This document shows, in pieces, positions 21,085-33,139 of a DNA stretch of 64,000 nucleotides (its first letter is position 1; the number at the start of each line of letters is the position of its first letter). The DNA lies in the NCBI GenBank assembly GCA_036346395.1, contig CM070604.1, forward strand, positions 44,419,662 through 44,483,661, written 5' to 3'. The notes beneath the pieces are model-generated. The model saw only the letters and a program-made list of their open reading frames with translations. It had not been told where the DNA came from and searched no databases. The stretch comes from Hsuehochloa calcarea (lineage: Eukaryota > Streptophyta > Magnoliopsida > Poales > Poaceae). A program made the translations under genes and the position numbers.

Positions 21085-23551
21085 TGTGGATATCATGGGG
21101 ATATGCTCCAGATCTTAGGATGATGTGACAATTGGCAATGGCGTTAATAGTTTGTCGTTTTATGTGTTTTCAGTAAAGTTGGCATGCTGTCAGGCTATAA
21201 CCGGTCTGACGACCGGGTGGCCGGCTTGGCCCGACCTACTTGGTGGCGGACCGGCCGATTCTGAAAGTGAGAATTGAGCTGAGCCAAAAATAGAGGGTAT
21301 AGGCAAGAGAGTGGATTCTATTGCATTTGGTCTCATAATTTTTGGAGTCTCTAGTCAAAAGTTCTATTGGTTTGAAAATTCCAGTAGGTTTCGGTTTTCC
21401 AGAGAGGAAAAATGGCTAAGTCCCAGCTGACGGTCTGACCGGCCCTTAGGTGGCGGTCAGACCGGCTAGGGTGGGCGGTCAAACCGGCCCGAGGGGCGGT
21501 CTGACCGGTTTTCACTTGGTTCGTCGCTCGTCGTGGCGACGATTCTCGGTTGTTAGGTCAAAGTTATGAGTTTCAGGGCATATATGTTGCATGATGCATG
21601 TTTTGACTAACATGGGTCAAGGTGTGAAGAACTTGTTCCCAAATTCGGTTTACTTGTCTATTGTTGTGCAGGTTGCTTGGTGGTCAACGACGGTCAACGG
21701 CGAGGATGATCGGGACTAGGCTTGGAGAGCTGAGGTCCAGAACGATCGACGATGCCGGGTGAGGTCAATGTACTCAAGCGTGGTGCAAGATGGACAAGGG
21801 TGACTGTAACACCCTGACCCAAAATCGGCTCAATGCCCAGCCCACCGTGGGGCGGACCCGCACACACATAGCACCTCACTTACACTTTCGTCCTCGCTTC
21901 GTGTAAAAGGGTTAACCCGGAGGTGCTACGTTTGGATCCAACAGGCATTATATACTACTACAACTCACTTGAGACAAGCAATGTGGGACTAATCCCACCA
22001 CACAACTCCTCATGGGCCACATGGGCCACGCTATGAGCAGGCCGGGGTATTACACTCACCCTCCCTTAAGGGCTGACGCCCTCGGCAGCATACCGCATAC
22101 GCGGTAAATGTCCAGAACCACCCCTCGGTACACGTCCGTGCGTCCAGTGCCGGCACATATGCCATGCCATGTGTCCACTCCGGGCCCACATGCGCCATGC
22201 GCCATATGCCCGCGCTTCGCCCCGCACGCGCCCGTCAACAAGGTTGATGCTCTGATACCATCTGTAACACCCTGACCCAAAATCGGCTCAATGCCCAGCC
22301 CACCGTGGGGCGGACCCGTACACGCATAGCACCTCACTTACATGTTCGTCCTCACTTCGTGTAAAAGGGTTAACCCGGAGGTGCTACGTTTGGATCCAAC
22401 AGGCATTATATACTACTACAACTCACTTGAGACAAGCAATGTGGGACTAATCCCACCACACAACTCCTCATGGGCCACATGGGCCACGCTATGAGCAGGC
22501 CGGGGTATTACAGTGACCTATTAGCTAATCCGAGGCGCAAGATGACGCAACGTGTTGCTAGTTAGGTTAAGGGATGTTAAAGACTGCGCATTAAAATATG
22601 TGCGTAAGTGTCCCGTTTGTTTTGGGCCTTAACGGAAGCCCAATAGAGTCAAACTTCTAGAAGGTCTAAGCCTCCACTATAAATAGGAGAGGGTGGTGAC
22701 TGCACCATAGCTTCGCCTTTTTTTGTAATTTTTGTAAACCCTAATTTTCTTAGGGAGAGCTTTTGTGGAGGCTAGGGTTCTTGATAGTTTGATGTTATTT
22801 TCGTGCTCTTGAATTGAGCATTGTCCTCCATTGATAGAGAGGCTGTAATCCAATATCATATCAAATCAATCTAGAGAAAGTTTGATCATGTTTTGTCTCA
22901 TTGCGTTCTTTCTCTCTATTTGATGATTTTGAGTCTTTCTTTGATCCGTGAGTTTTTGCTTGGTTTCTTCATATGATCTAGATTGCTGTGACGTGTGGGA
23001 ATCTATCTAGGATCATCTTGATCATCAGTCACCCACGAGCAAGAGCTTTGACCTAGTTTTCGTTTTAACCCGGTTTTGAACATCTCTTCAATCAAATCGA
23101 AAAGGATCGCTATTCTTCCAAGAATTATCACAATCTTCGATTGGAATAGTTTCCTGATATCATAGAGAAGGTGTGTTCCAAGTTTCATCAAGTTTGAATT
23201 AGTAGATCAAAAGTTTCATCTATTTTCATTTTCGTCATCGGGGTTGTTCTTCTGTTCTGTACACCAGCGGTCAGATCGCCACAATCGACCGGTCAGACCG
23301 GTAGAAAATCGATCCGACCGGTGTTGTCCCATCGGTCCGACCGCCAATGCATTAAGTTGCTTCAATCTTTATTGATTTTGTCTTATTGCTTAGGGGTTTA
23401 AATTAGATTCAATATTAGTCTTTCGTTGTACTGATATACTGATCTTCATAGCTTTCATAGCTACTGGAGTAAAGTTTTATTGAATCCAGTATTTATGAAA
23501 AAGTGAGTGTGCTCCTATTCACCCCTCTCTAGTCGTCTTTTCGGTCCAACA
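21085..23551 (+). mobile_element. second solo LTR of family A, carrying a TRIM
   Basis: Same start (TGTGGATATCATGGGGATATG) and end (CGGTCCAACA) as 18780-20440. Flanks GATTA and TATTA match at 4 of 5 positions. Without the 708-bp TRIM and its duplication it is about 1.75 kb. Confidence 0.82.
21805..22512 (-). mobile_element. TRIM (miniature LTR retrotransposon), 708 bp
   Basis: Two 250-bp LTRs (21805-22054 and 22263-22512) enclose a 208-bp interior and are flanked by the perfect duplication GTGAC (21800-21804 and 22513-22517). On the minus strand the LTR reads TGTAATACCCCGGCC...GGGTGTTACA. The PBS TGGTATCAGAGC is the complement of 22249-22260, 2 bp inside the 5' LTR, and the polypurine tract is the complement of 22055-22070. 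It has no coding capacity and would need enzymes from another element. The two LTRs differ at only a few positions, so it is fairly young. Confidence 0.92.
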
Positions 23552-24805
23552 TATTATCAGTGTCTAGCATGTACTCCCCCTATAGACAACTTCTGCTAAA
23601 GTCTTGTTGCTGGAATGCCTTTCATACATTTTTCGGAAATGAACACAAGCAAGAATAATGTGATCAAATCTACTGGATTATCACAATGTAGAGTCTTATA
23701 TACATATATCCTATTACTCATCTGGAGATTTCAGGATAAATTCTATTTAGGAGTAACATGTTTAATGCAACACAAGTAGATTATCCTTGCAGAGGATATA
23801 GGGTAATACTAGTTGGAAAGTTGTATGCCTTCTGAATGCTATTTATCAAACACTTTTAGGGTCTTAATATTTTGTAACTATATCTGGGCGATTAAAGTTA
23901 CAACGAATAGTCTATTCTGCATAACTATAAAGTATAGTTGTACCACTCTAGAGTAAAATATAACCAGTCTTAGTTCTGGCGTTTAGGGGATTAATTGTTA
24001 ATATCACCAATGTATGCCATACCTTCATGGTACTATAGAAAACCACCATTCCACTAACTTCTGGTGGAACATGCACTTTATAAGTGTTTGTGCGGCACAC
24101 TTCTGGTTTTTAGGTTCCTCATTTCATTCTTTTGAGTCTTGATGGGTCCTTGTCCACTTCTAGGGATCATATAATCATTGTCGTAATTAAAGATCAACTG
24201 GTAAGATAATTTTTCTTCAGGGAGATGTTCTCTCTTTTGGGAGATGCTCTTACTACATGTAGGAGACTATTGGGTATGAGTTTTATATATATTGTAATTT
24301 TGTTTCCTTTTTTACTAGGAATTTTGAGTTCTCCGAGGATCTCATCAAGGATATTCAAAATCCATTGACTGCATATTTTATTTATTTGTTCATGCCATTT
24401 GCCATAATTATTATGCAACAGAATACTATATCATTCATAATAGGAGAGTAACAGTCTCTACAGGGATCTTTGAACCATATCTTTCACCACTTCATGATGA
24501 CCCATCAAGTCTGAACTACCTGGTTTCAAGATTTTTATTTAGCAATTATGGTTCAGTATCATATGCTTTCATTATGTGACCCGATATGAACACTTCAAGC
24601 GTTCAACCATGGACTTTGGTTTCAGATCCGTGTTCTCGTAAGAGAAAGTTTAACAATTGTAGAGACAAAGTGATTGTTGATAACTTTTATCTCATATCCT
24701 CCAAATTAAGGGTATCTCAGTATTAACCAGATCTTTGTCATTGCCTAAACAAAAAAAATATTGCTTGTTCCGCATTCACACCATTGTATTATGTGCACAT
24801 GAAGT
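23552..24805. other. skeleton interior, AT-rich
   Basis: No gene recognised. A polypurine-like motif on the minus strand (complement of actccccctatag, near 23570-23585) lies close to the left edge. Confidence 0.45.
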
Positions 24806-26446
24806 TGTTGGTGATATGCCCTAGAGCCAATCATAAAGATGATTGTATCACGTCTAAGTTTATGAGTTATTGAATAAGTGTTATTCTATTCCTTGAATGA
24901 ATCACCTGTTATAAAGATTGACAAGTATGTGACATGTTGGTGAAGCACTTTTAACTTATATGATGTCGTTCTAAATGTTTCTCTGATTGGATGTCACTCG
25001 TCAGAATACCAGTGATCCTATCGACCAACACATGTATTGATTGAAGACCATGTTTCGCCGGTCATAGATATATGAATTTCGAATCAATAACGTGAACACA
25101 TGTTAGAGAATATGGTGTTGGATTGACCCACTTTGAGACACTTATGAGATTGTTATAATTTCATGTGTCATCAGTTGGTCTCAAGCAATGATGATATTTA
25201 CTCCCTAGACCTAAGATCAGCATGGTTTTCTCTATGTGTAAGAGTACACTTTGGGGTTGCTAAAGGCTACTCTGTAACTAGGTAGTCATAATGGTAACTT
25301 TCGAGTATGCTATGAAATATGCAGAAGAATGTGACTGGTCGGATATATAATTTTTCCCACCTAACATAACAGGAGATATGTCTTAGGGCCCCCTCGATGT
25401 GGTTGGATAAAGAAAGTGCATGACCATGCCACTGGTGGTCGAAGAGTTCGACCACATGAAGTTATCTAACACTAGATCGAGAACTATTGAACAGTCCATA
25501 AATGATATAATATCTCACATGGAGTTCAACCAGATATCGTGAGGCAAAGGGAGAATACACGAGCTGGTCATTCAGTTCTATCAGATACAGACTAGTCGTA
25601 TGGAGATACGAGCTGGTCGTAGGCTGGTCAAACATGATCACTAAGTGGTCGAAACCTGGTCGTAAGGAGTTACAAACTAGTCGAGACCAAATATGAGCTG
25701 GTCGTAAGCTAGTCGAAACCTGGTCGTAAGGAGTTACGAACTAGTCGAGACCAAATAGGACCTGGTCATATATCATTTTGCATTAAGGTTCGTTCAATAT
25801 AATTTGTGTGTATTCAGGAATCGTCATGTCCTGCTAAGTACCAATAACGACTTGTGGTCGGAAAAGGTTTCCGAGTCACAACCGAACTACACATAAACCT
25901 ACAAGGTCACACACTTAACGAGTTGGAACAAACCAGCATAGCGACGATTCGTCAAACGTACTCGGATAGGATCCGTCACGGGCACTATATAAGGAGATAC
26001 TTGAGGTTATTGGGGAGAGGAAGTGGAGACGAGGATACATTATTTGTTCCACCAAACCCTAGCCGCCATCTTCTTGAGAGAGTCTTCCCGTGTGACTTGG
26101 TGCTAGCACACCGGCATACGGTATTTCTGTCCTAGACGTGTGGATATCGTAGAGGCGTTACTCGGTTGCTGTTTTGCTTTAGGATGATCCACAGCTTTGC
26201 AAGGAAAGTGATCGGTTGCTGGAGGAGACGATCGGCGACGACGATGCTGGACGATCGACTATGAGGACGATCGACTACGACCACTACGTCGACGCACTTT
26301 TCGTTGGACCAGACTACTCCAACTCTTCTTCCGCTGCATTGCGCATCTGGTGATAACGATCTGTGATCTCTTACTTGCATGGCATCCTAGTTTATGTGGT
26401 AGAATTTTTGAATTATCAGCTAGCGTAGCCTACCCGTATCCCTCCA
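24806..26446 (+). mobile_element. solo LTR of the Angela-like copia family, 1.64 kb
   Basis: It begins TGTTGGTGATATGCCCTAG and ends CGTATCCCTCCA, and it aligns along its length with the minus-strand LTR at 8534-10110. Many CTGGTCGTA-type repeats lie at 25600-25770. No pol is adjacent. Flanks GAAGT and CAAGC match at only 3 of 5 positions, so the TSD is degenerate or the ends are off by a few bases. Confidence 0.75.
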
Positions 26447-29400
26447 CAAGCTGCCGGGGCTTTGATCTTCAAGATAAACCTCTTCATGAGATATTTCACC
26501 TTCAATGTGAGTTCTCTTCAAGAGAGTTAAATGAGTGATTAATAATTGTTTTTACTAGCGTCATTAGATCTTAGACCTATAGGTGTCCCCACATATTTTA
26601 GATCAAGAACCAAAGAACCAATAAGTTAATTTTGCAAAGGTGGATATACTATTCAACCCCAGATATTCCACTCTTAGCGACGTATTTACTACAAGTAAAC
26701 ACTGTGGCGCACAGGAGTATAAACTAAACCTTAAGTTTAGCATGACTAGTAAGTTGATCTTCGTATTAAAGATTTTTTTCCTTCTATAAAATACAACAAC
26801 ATTCAAACTTTTGGGCATTTCTCCCCCCTTAATGCTAAGATTCGATCTTTATTAATAGCATACCACAAAATTCCCCTGTCATGGGCACATGATCGATTGA
26901 ATTTTAGATACAACATGATCTCCAATAACTAGTGGCGACCCAAAGGTTTATGTTACAGTGGTGATAACATGTAGGAAATGTTTGATTCCTCCACCACGTA
27001 CTTATTTTAATAAGGGGTTTCATAATTATGGCTTGGTAATTATATGTAGTGAGCTTGACTTTTATTAGTGCAGTGGTAAGAAAATTATATGATCCTAATA
27101 TTTTTTATGATATTCCAACTTCGGGTTGGTTATTAATCTGCGACGAAGGTCCCATACGGGGTTCGAGAGTTGGCAGACGTATTCTATGTACTAGCTTCTT
27201 TATTATTTACCCAAGTTTTGATCCAATTCCTCATACTATATTTTAAATAATTTAGATCATTAAACTCCAAGTTTATAATTACGCAATATATTTTCTTATG
27301 ATCATAAGCAGTGTGTTCTAACAGCATAAAACTATAGGATGCTCTTTAGGAACATAAATATAATGCTGAATTATAAAAATATTTGTCCATATTTAATCTT
27401 TACGGAAATACTAGATTTTCTTATGGACTTTGAATCTTAGTTAAATCATCTAAATAGTATAATTATTCGAGAGAAATATTTATTGTTCAACATGAACAAT
27501 AAATTTAATTAAGGGTGATAAACTGTATACCTTATTTTAATTTGTAATGCCAGAATCATCATGGCCAAATTTAGATCATTTAGGATCAACAAAGTCCAAT
27601 AGAGCATCTTTATTTTGGGAGCTATATTTGCTTGAAGCAAGTGATATGGCTTCTGGTGATGATGCAGTTGCAAATTGCATTTACCAATTTATGCATGCGT
27701 CATTTCCGATGAGTATGGCATGCTTCGGTGCATAGCCAAATATGGCATATGTGCGACCGCGTCAAGCGGCCGTCGATTTGCTGTGTGGATTTTCGCACGC
27801 TGGCGATTAGCATATTGCTGAAGACAAAAATCAATTGCCCTTCGTGGGCAACAAAGATTGTGATTGCCAATAGCATGGGTATCGGCAATGACGTAAATAT
27901 CATTTTCCATATCAACTGGATAAGGATAATAATCATGCAATTTACTTTAATTATCTCCCAAAATAAACTATATTAATTTATTACTCTGGGCTAATTTGTT
28001 TCTGGCTTTGACCTAGGATATGCCACTGTGCCTACCGTGACCATTGTTTTGAACAATTTTCTATGCCTTTTAACTTCCAATATCCCACACATGCCCAATT
28101 TCCTCCCTCTTTTAATGCCAACTGTAAAATCCCAAGTGATAGCGTGTGCATCAGGCATTTGCTTGAAATCAATTCGGAGTTAAATATTTGTAATCATACT
28201 TCAACAGGAGTACAATTTTGTTTGCGTGAAACCAATGTATACTCCGTAATATTCTGCTTACAAAGTTCTTTAATTAAAAAATCTATGTGGTGAAGGATAA
28301 TGTTATATAGACTCTAAGTCTTAGGGTTGAAGTTATTCTATACTTATTTAAGGAATATAATGTTTTCTAGCCAAAGTGATCCATCAGAGATCAACATATG
28401 ACTACGCTTGGTTCAGTGCCACAGAAAAAAAAATAGTTTTTCTTTTGCTATGTGGGCATTCGTGCACTACAAGCTAGTGAATTGAGGCTTATTAGATATC
28501 AAGAGTTCATGTCCAATATTTTGTTAGCAAGGCCTGGCAACTTATTTTCAATTTTCAAGCATACGGTTTACAAATTTATTCCATGCAAGATTAGTTTACT
28601 ACATGTAAGGTATGCTACTAGCAATACATTCTATTGAGCTGATTTAATCAACTATTCAGCAGGAGATAAGACTTCAATAGGACAACTTGGAGCATTATTT
28701 TATTCATGACATCTGGGAAATAACGATATAATGTATAAGGTTACATCCTAAAGCAATACATTCGAGATGCTTAGCAGGAGTAGGGCCAAGCTCGACAGGT
28801 CTGAATCTATACTACTAATGCAACTCGTGCAACAAAATAACATCTTTACAAAGTTAAGAGAGGAGTTTGCTATAGGTCTCCATATAGCATAATATGAGCT
28901 TATCATTGATGCCATCCAGGACAAACGAATATCCACTTAGCGATGTCAAACATGTCCCACATAATTTATGCAATTTTCTATATCTTTACAACTGGTAAAA
29001 CATTTTAAATGCATTAAATGAGTGGAAAAATAGTAAAGATTAATTTTATCTATTCAGTAGACAATTTTATAGATTTCCTAGTTTTTTTTTTGGATTTTTT
29101 GATAATTTTGTAAGATCTGGAGCAATTTTCAGAATTACTAGACCCATTAAGTAATTTCCCAAACACACAATATCAAGGAAAATGAACCATGAAAAATATG
29201 ATGCTTTCTAGGTGTACTAGGTCTAAGGTTTCAAAATTTTTGTAAGCTCACATACCTTAGAAATCCAATTTCTAGGATTATTTAAGGTTATGGTATAAAA
29301 ATAAATATTATTAAAGCAAATTACCATAAGACACGGTTTAGATTAAAAATAACTATAGAACATACTAGACTGTCGCAAAAATTGGATTTCCAAAGGGATA

Positions 29401-29806
29401 TTCTAAAAGAATATATAAAAATCTGAAACCTACAGTAATTGCCAAAACTCTAGGGGGTGTTTTGCAAATGTTCCTTATCAGCAAAAATGTTCTCGGAGTT
29501 TTAAGAACTCCGAGGGTTTATTTTAACATTTTAGGATTTTTCTTTTCTTTACCCGATTTCTCTTTTTTCATTCCTTTTATTTTGGGCAGGGCCATTGTTT
29601 GTTTTGGCCTAGTTGGTTGTGCTTCTTGTAGGTGCTAGGTTTTCCAATAACGCCATTACTGGCGGCGGCACCTGCCAAGCGCGTGGGAGGGTTGGGAGGG
29701 GGGCAGGCTGACACGGGGCGCAGCGCTGTGGCAGCGTGAGGCCTAGCGCGGTGGCGTGTGAGGCCTGGTGCGACGGGCAGCGCACGTAGGTGCGGGCGTG
29801 ACTCTA
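26447..29806. other. skeleton interior, non-coding
   Basis: 3.4 kb, AT-rich up to about 29600 and then GC-rich to 29806. A polypurine-like complement (ctccccccttaa) is near 26821-26832. A perfect 9-bp-stem hairpin (CTCGGAGTT-TTAAG-AACTCCGAG) is at 29492-29514. Only short open frames are present and I recognise none. Confidence 0.4.
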
Positions 29807-29844
29807 TGAAGAATCTTGACCCGCCATTATATGTTAATAGACTA

Positions 29845-31752
29845 TGTAGGACCGTAAAGGCGGCTAGGGGGGGTGAATAGGCGCTTTCTCAACTTTCTCG
29901 TCTAAATCAAATTCAACACGAACTTTACTCCTTTAGCTATGAAAGCTAAGAAGATCGATGGCGCCTGATGGAAGCCTTGTCTTGAATTCGATAACCCCGC
30001 CAACCACACGACACACAAGTGGAGAAATGAACTCACTGCTCGATCGGCATCTGGCGGTCGACCGGCCGAGACAAAGCGGTCGGACCGACGTTTAACCAGC
30101 GGTCGGACCGGCTACTAACTGGCGGTCAGACCGTTGGATATCGGTTCGACCCGACAGTACTGAGCGGTCTGAAAAGCGGGCGGTCGGACCGCCGTTGTAA
30201 AACCGGTCAGACCGATTCAGTCCAGTACTGAAAAACTAAGCCCAAATCCAAAACGAAATTTGATCCAACTTTTGATTCAACCAATGAAACTTGACCAAAT
30301 TTCAAGCACACCTCCCTAAGTATATTAGAGACCTATTTCTAGCAACGATCCTTCAGATCCACTTCGTAGAAACGATCTCTCAATGTTTTACCGAAGAAGT
30401 GCACAAACCCTAAAAATAAGATAATTTTTGATTCAAGACTTGCTTGTGGGGGTTGATGGTCTAGATGATTCTAGGAGTATTCCCACACATCAAAGCGAGA
30501 GAAAATAGGTCAAGAGACCAAGCTTAACCACTTGAATCAAGGAAGCACCAAATTCATCCAAAAGAGAGAAGAACACAAAGGGAGACAAATGATCTCTCAA
30601 GCAAGCATCACAAGATTGATTGATCTCACAAGATGCTTACAAAGCCACTCCAACAAGGAGGACAAGAGCTCAACAAGGAGCACACTCACAAACTCTCCAA
30701 ACCCTAGCTTCTCCTCTCCTCCAAACCCTAGAAAATGAAGAAGGGGGCCAAATGAATGCTTGGGGGTTTTACATCTCCCCCCTTTCTATTTATATGAGAA
30801 GCCTAGGGTTTCACTTTTGGGACCCACTCACACATGGGACCCCCACACACATAACTATTGAAGCAATCTCCTGCTTCACCACGTGTAGGTTGATCAGCGG
30901 CTCTCATCCTGTCGGCAAGACTCTCCTGTCCGAATCCCATCGGAAACTCCCAGAGACTTGCACCGACTTCCGCACCGCCTGATCCAACCAGCTGTACCGA
31001 ACTACCCGTTCGATCCATCTTTCCCATTCTGCACCATGCTTGAGTCACACGACCTCACCCGGCATCCATGATCGTTCTGGACCTCAGCTCTCCAAGCGTA
31101 GTCCCGATCCACCTCACCGTTGACGTCGTTAACCTGCAAGCCACCTGCACAGCAATAGACAAGCAAATCGTTTCCGGGAACAAGTTCTTCACAACATGAC
31201 CCACGTTAGTTCCACAATGCAATATGCAACAATAAAGCATTGAAGTTCATACAATAAACACATTCAAATCAACTCAATGCCAACTTGGCTATCCTCCAAG
31301 TCATCGGCGGTCTGACCGCCCCACAAGGCCGGTCCGACCGATTTCAGGCCGGTCGGACCGATCCCACAACGGCAGTCGGACCGCCCGAAAAGACTTAGCC
31401 AAAATTCCATCGTGAAAATCCGAAACCTTCTGGAATTTTCAACTCAATAGAACTTTTGACTGAGAGCTCCAAAAATGATGCGACCACATCCAGGAGACTC
31501 CCCTCACCTGCCTACACAACCTATTTTTGGCTCAGCCCCAAAAACCACTTTTAGGGCAGGCCGGTCCGACCGGCAACCACGGCCGGTCCGACCTCTCCAC
31601 GGGCGGTCTGACCCCCCCACACAACCGGTCAGACCGCCTGTGGTCTGACAGACTGAAGCAAAACCGAAAACGCGTGATTTTGCAAACCAACAATGCCATT
31701 GCCAATTGACTCATCATTCTAAGATCGTGCACATATCCTCACAATATCCACA
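29845..31752 (-). repeat. 3' LTR of the gag-only element
   Basis: 1908 bp; on the minus strand starts TGTGGATATTGTGAGG and ends CGGTCCTACA. It contains many GGTCnGACC palindromes (30050-30220 and 31310-31630). The open frames inside it recur in the other LTR and are not genes. Confidence 0.9.
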
Positions 31753-33139
31753 ATCTCCCCCTTGATGAACACATTGGCAATTCCCAAGAAAATATGGTTT
31801 TTCGAATTAAAAAGTAAAAATACGCCGTTTTAACATAAAGGCACAACTTGGTCCATAAGCAAGAAAAAAATCTAGGAAAAGACCAAGCTGGCTTCAGAAT
31901 AGTATAAGCAAGTGAGATAAGGCAATGAAAGCACAAAAGGATTCAATTTCCAGAAAGTGGCCAAAAATCTCACTTAGGTCCATATGAAAGACAAAATGTT
32001 CTATTTGACCTTTGATCATTGTGAGTCTTCTTCAATTGCAAATAAAATCAGAAAAAGGTAATAAAACCCAGAGACTCAACTCACTCTGATCACAAGTTTT
32101 CAAAAGGTTCAATTTTTTTATTTTATGAAGTTCTTTTATATGAAACCTTATGAATGAAACCAAGCTCCAAAACAACATTTTTCACAATCCTTCTCCCCCT
32201 TTGACAATGAATTCATCAAGATGCATGGGAAAAGAAGGAGCAAGAAGAAATGACTTTATTTTTGAACTTTAGTAAAAAGGAGCCATGACCATTATACATG
32301 TAGACAGTACAAATATTATACCAAGCCAAACAAAGAGTAGACGCTATATTCAATCATGGCAAAACATGTACTGCAAAGCTAACACCAAAATAGCAGTCAT
32401 CTGATATTAACAGAATTAAAACCATGAAAGGTTGCTCAATGTCATAGATTCACTAAAAGCAACCAAAAATGAGTCAAGCCATGTCTATAAGTAAAAAGAG
32501 ACTCAAAACAAGAACTGAGGCATTTTGAGCATTAAGAGTACACTTTTGAAGCAAAACTCAAGCACTTAGCATTTTGAGCATTTTTCTAAAAAGGATTTTT
32601 CCATTGTGCTAGATCTCAAGCCTTGCCGCGACCATCTCAAGCGATAAGCTTAAAAGAGTGGTCTAGGTCATCCAAAACTCTCCCTGAGTTCATGCCTAGT
32701 GCAATGGCAAGCCGTCTCATGAGAAAGGATTGGTGAGATCAGTTTTTTCGTACAGAAAATCTCATTTTTCATTTGCTTGACTTAAGAAGATAAAAAGCTC
32801 ATTTTCATCTCAAAATAGGTTCAAGACTCAATTCAACCGATATGACATGGCAAGAATCATAAGAGGATCACTAGAGCAAAGCTAGTCACAAGATCCAACA
32901 AGACATGATTTGATTCAATTTGCTCACAGATATAAAGCTAGCAAGGCACAAGCTGAGCTAAATAAGAAGAGTCATAAAAGAAGTCTAGCAGACTATCACT
33001 TGATATGACAAGGTATAGAATATGAAATCAAGCCATACAAGGATAATAATCAAAGCTCCACAAATTTTATTCTACAATGCAAGACAATAGAAATAAAACA
33101 TGCATTATGATACAATGAATGCAAAAAGAGCAAATTCCC
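31753..33139 (-). other. 3' non-coding interior of the gag-only element
   Basis: About 1.4 kb between the gag stop and the 3' LTR. No coding. It has polypurine-type motifs (minus strand) at 31753-31764 and 32191-32203. Confidence 0.7.

Noticed and set aside
18780..23551. The two family A LTRs as the ends of one element with a 640-bp interior
   Set aside because: The left LTR has its own perfect ATATT duplication on both sides, and the 203-bp skeleton repeat continues across it, so the two LTRs are independent insertions.
30532..31048. Open frames repeated at 36571-37092
   Set aside because: Both sets lie in the two LTRs of the same element and are duplicates of non-coding LTR sequence.
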